Below are positions 61,368-64,000 of a DNA stretch of 64,000 bases, in pieces. The first letter of the stretch is position 1, and each line of letters begins with the position of its first letter. The stretch spans positions 1 through 64,000 of the forward strand of contig CALACW010000016.1 of the NCBI GenBank assembly GCA_937890355.1. The letters run 5' to 3'. Below the pieces are notes generated by a model. The model saw only the letters and a list, made by a program, of their open reading frames with translations. It was not told the origin of the DNA and searched no databases. Position numbers and translations under genes: made by a program. Source of the stretch: CALACW01 sp002431305 (lineage in GTDB: Bacteria > Bacillota > Clostridia > Oscillospirales > Acutalibacteraceae).

Positions 61368-62129
61368 ATGTTCAAAAATAGAGTTACAAGAATAATTTCA
61401 GCAGTTATGTCCGTGTCGATGATTATAGGCGTTAATGCGTTTTATTCGTCCGCGCAGGGCGAGGATACGAGTTCTTCATATTCGTATTCGAAAGAGGATG
61501 AATTCAATGAAATTGCGTCGGGTATTCTCAATTCGGATATGTCGGTTACGTTAAAAGACAGAGCTTCGGGCGTTACCGCTTCATTTGCAGACAGAAGCAA
61601 ACTGCCCGAAAACCTGTCGGTTTCGTCGTACAGTATAGTATCGGGAATTATATATGATAAAATAAAGGAAAGATATTCTTCCTTTGACCAGTTTGAGGTT
61701 TTTTCCGTAGAGCTTTCGGACGCGGGAACGGCTTATTCGTTTGAGGGAACTGCTGTTTTCAGCATTCCGATTCCTGACGGATTTACAAACTCTAAATGCA
61801 AAGTTTACAGCGTTTTGCCGACGGGGACGACTTTTGAATGCCTTTCGAAACAGTCAGATACCGAAGTTTCGTTTATTGCGAACTCAGCGGGATTATACTA
61901 TATATATAATGATAACGGCGTTCATTTGGGCGATGTTGATTCTAACGGACAAATCACAGCGTCGGACGCGCGTCTTATATTAAGATACAGTGCAAAACTT
62001 GAAAAATTTACCGATACTCAGATTTTAAGCAGCGATATAAATGCCGACGGCAAGGTTACCGCATCTGATGCCAGACTGCTGTTAAGATATGTTGCGGGAC
62101 TTGCAATATTAAAATATCTCGGAGGATAA
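61368..62129 (+). CDS. Secreted dockerin protein
   Basis: Exported protein of 253 residues: signal peptide (about 1-30, SSA-QG), an unfamiliar middle domain (35-180) and a C-terminal type I dockerin (187-245; DVDSNGQITASDAR, DINADGKVTASDAR). The middle domain has no motif I can name and resembles in size the insert of the protein at 28120. The ribosome binding site is weak. It follows galE after 28 bases and precedes the ceramidase-like gene by five. Confidence 0.82.
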   Translation: MFKNRVTRIISAVMSVSMIIGVNAFYSSAQGEDTSSSYSYSKEDEFNEIASGILNSDMSVTLKDRASGVTASFADRSKLPENLSVSSYSIVSGIIYDKIKERYSSFDQFEVFSVELSDAGTAYSFEGTAVFSIPIPDGFTNSKCKVYSVLPTGTTFECLSKQSDTEVSFIANSAGLYYIYNDNGVHLGDVDSNGQITASDARLILRYSAKLEKFTDTQILSSDINADGKVTASDARLLLRYVAGLAILKYLGG

Positions 62130-62134
62130 TTTAT

Positions 62135-63577
62135 ATGGATATATTTCCGAAGGCTGTGAACTGCATAAAGTCAGCGGTTCGCAAAGGTGCGAAAAGAAAG
62201 GCGGAGAAAAATCCGCCCGAGCGTATATACGAACGTAAATATGACTATGCCGAAAGCGTTTCGGAGCATTTTACGGCAGGCTTCGGCTATTCGGAAATGA
62301 TACCCGATGAAAAAATACCCGGTAAGAAAAAATATTATATAGCAGGCTACAGGATAAATAATCCCGCCGTCGGCGTTCTCGATATCCCGAGGGCAAAGGC
62401 GTTTTGGGTCGATGACAACACGGGGCGCGGTGGCGTTGTTTTTGTCGCCGTCGACTGCGTGGGACTGTTTTCATCGGACGTTAAGGATATAAAGAACAGC
62501 ATGTCTGTTTTCCTTAATAATGTAGGATGCAGAAGCATTAATATCTGCGCAACTCACACGCATGCGGGAATCGATACCATGGGAATGTGGGGACCTCTCC
62601 CGCGTTCGGGCAGAGATAAAAAATATATCGAAATTGTTAAGAACGCCGTAAGACATGCCGTCGAGGACGCTTATTATTCGAGAAAAGACGGACGTATATT
62701 TGTCGGAAGCGTAAAGACGGACGAGGGATTCCAGCGCGCGGACAGACCGCCTCACGTATTTTCCGATGTTGTTACGAGGTTTCATTTTGTTCCCGACGAC
62801 GGAAGCCGTGACGTGTACATAGTCAACTTTGCTTCTCACCCGGAGGCTCTCGAGGGCAGAAACTCGATGGTCAGCGCGGATTTTCCCGCGTATACCGCAA
62901 AATACGTTGACGAACATCTCGGCGGGGATTTTATGTATTTTTCCGGCGCGATAGGCGGAATAAGAACGTGGCCTCTTGACGATAACAACGTTATTTCAAT
63001 GCTGAAAACGGCGCAGAAACTCGGTGAATACGTCTGCTCGGTTAAAGATGAGAGAGAACTTAAAACGAGCATTAATATTTTAAAACGCGAATTCTATATG
63101 GACGTTGAGAATCCCGTATTTTACGCGGCGGGTAAGACGGGAATTATCCCTATGAACGTAGAATATACAGGGTCGGGAGATCTGAACGTTTCGGTTAAAA
63201 CGGAGATGAGTTATATTTCGTTCGGCGGAGTAAACATGCTCCTGCTCCCGTGCGAGCTGTTTCCCGAACTTCTTTTAGGCGGATATTTAAGTAAAGAGGA
63301 GTCGTCAATTGACGCGTCCCCGGACATAAATCCCGAACCGCTGTGCGATATAATAGGAGATAAAAATCTGCTCGTATTCGGACTTGCAAACGACGAGATC
63401 GGATATATTCTCACGCCGAACGATTATTATCTTTCCGAAACAAATCCGTTTATAGACCAGCCTACGGATAAATTCGGCAAAAGACACTATCCCGAGACCA
63501 ATTCGGTAGGTCCGAAGGCGGCTTATACAATAGCAGATAATTTTAAGGAAATTGTTAAAATAGTAAAGTCAAAATGA
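62135..63577 (+). CDS. Neutral/alkaline ceramidase-like protein
   Basis: Protein of 480 residues resembling the N-terminal catalytic domain of neutral ceramidases: VAVDCVGLFSSD, the zinc-binding ATHTHAGIDTMG (about 138-149) and NFASHPEAL with a further His. The enzyme family cleaves the amide of ceramides, but gut Clostridia members are of unproven substrate. No signal peptide, so it is predicted cytoplasmic, and the C-terminal Ig-like domain of canonical ceramidases is absent. The catalytic Ser loop (GDVSPN-like) reads SGAIGGIRTWP. RBS GGAGG. Confidence 0.75.
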   Translation: MDIFPKAVNCIKSAVRKGAKRKAEKNPPERIYERKYDYAESVSEHFTAGFGYSEMIPDEKIPGKKKYYIAGYRINNPAVGVLDIPRAKAFWVDDNTGRGGVVFVAVDCVGLFSSDVKDIKNSMSVFLNNVGCRSINICATHTHAGIDTMGMWGPLPRSGRDKKYIEIVKNAVRHAVEDAYYSRKDGRIFVGSVKTDEGFQRADRPPHVFSDVVTRFHFVPDDGSRDVYIVNFASHPEALEGRNSMVSADFPAYTAKYVDEHLGGDFMYFSGAIGGIRTWPLDDNNVISMLKTAQKLGEYVCSVKDERELKTSINILKREFYMDVENPVFYAAGKTGIIPMNVEYTGSGDLNVSVKTEMSYISFGGVNMLLLPCELFPELLLGGYLSKEESSIDASPDINPEPLCDIIGDKNLLVFGLANDEIGYILTPNDYYLSETNPFIDQPTDKFGKRHYPETNSVGPKAAYTIADNFKEIVKIVKSK

Positions 63578-63598
63578 AATGAAAGAGGAGTTGGAAAA

Positions 63599-64000
63599 AT
63601 GCAGGTTGCTGTAATGGGCTTCGGTACGGTCGGTTCCGGCGTTGTTGAGCTTATGGACAAGAACCGCGACAGTATTGTCGAAAGAAGCGGACAGAATTCT
63701 CTGGAGGTAAAATACATTCTCGATATCAGAGATTTTCCCGACAGTATTTACAAGGATAAATTAGTAAAGGACTTTAACGTCATTCTCAATGACGACGATG
63801 TAAAGATTGTTGTCGAGACTATGGGCGGACTCAAACCCGCTTACGAATTCGTAAAAAAATGCCTTGAAAAAGGAAAGAGCGTCGTAACGTCCAATAAGGA
63901 GCTCGTCGCGGAAAAAGGTTTTGAACTGCTCGAAACCGCGAGAAAAAATAACGCGAATTTCCTGTTTGAGGCGAGCGTAGGCGGAGGTATTCCGATTATC
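63599..64000 (+). CDS. hom: Homoserine dehydrogenase, 3' end cut by window
   Basis: Reduces aspartate semialdehyde to homoserine. The visible 134 codons show the NAD(P)-binding GFGTVGSGVVEL, the TMGG loop, VTSNKELVA and EASVGGGIPII, the standard order. The rest lies beyond the window. ATG at 63599, RBS GAGGAG. It probably starts a new amino-acid operon after the ceramidase-like gene. Confidence 0.93.
   Translation, partial: MQVAVMGFGTVGSGVVELMDKNRDSIVERSGQNSLEVKYILDIRDFPDSIYKDKLVKDFNVILNDDDVKIVVETMGGLKPAYEFVKKCLEKGKSVVTSNKELVAEKGFELLETARKNNANFLFEASVGGGIPII

Overview
The window reads as chromosomal DNA of a strictly anaerobic, low-to-mid GC Gram-positive bacterium of the gut Clostridia (Oscillospiraceae/Ruminococcus-like). 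The evidence is near-consensus sigma-A promoters (TTGACA-N17-TATAAT), GGAGG ribosome binding sites, single-chain glycyl-tRNA synthetase, Mini-RNase III, a DnaC/DnaI-DnaD loader pair, class B sortases, five dockerin-type proteins, and an energy gene cluster built almost wholly of iron-sulfur flavoproteins. Both ends are cut inside genes: obg at the left and homoserine dehydrogenase at the right. There is one tRNA (Ala-GGC). No rRNA, CRISPR array, phage or intact insertion sequence was seen.

Layout. 1-7 kb: translation and RNA housekeeping (obg, mrnC, YitT-type membrane protein, lepA, hemW, glyQS). 7-11 kb: an MMPL/RND exporter overlapping a lipoprotein partner. 11-13 kb: a small XRE regulator with palindromic sites over its promoter, an iron alcohol dehydrogenase, and a roughly 276 bp element with 25-bp inverted ends. 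13-17 kb: a P-type ATPase whose catalytic motifs have all decayed, and a secreted PHP-domain protein. 17-28 kb: a PP-loop ATPase, a leucine-rich-repeat dockerin protein, a U32 protein, a 30-codon membrane peptide, phosphoglucomutase, YifB, a secreted phosphoesterase, a DUF4143 ATPase and the tRNA. 28-34 kb: a frameshifted dockerin gene, GH29 fucosidase, efp-pepP-yqeG, rpsU and a CarD-like regulator.

34.6-47.6 kb is the most striking block. It holds an Ldh2-type malate dehydrogenase, then one operon of fumarase, HdrB, HdrC, HdrA, MvhD/FlxD, two further iron-sulfur proteins, an NAD(P)H/FAD oxidoreductase (Flx-like), a 2Fe-2S/4Fe-4S subunit and a fumarate-reductase-type flavoprotein. An AspT/YidE-family exporter follows. 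No membrane anchor for the reductase is present. I infer a soluble NADH- and ferredoxin-linked, flavin-bifurcating fumarate reductase that ends a malate-fumarate-succinate pathway, with export of the product.

47.7-49.5 kb: a dockerin-SGNH hydrolase gene whose promoter spacer contains a G8 tract. 49.6-54 kb (minus strand): zapA, dut, dnaD, dnaC-like, rsmA, tmk. 54.1-63.6 kb (plus strand): a long operon of pncC, two class B sortases, a degenerate membrane-anchored CinA-like protein, a circularly permuted SpoIID-type protein with a dockerin, galE, another dockerin protein and a ceramidase-like protein, then hom. This operon looks like a cell-surface assembly locus in which several members are diverged or pseudoenzyme forms of known families.
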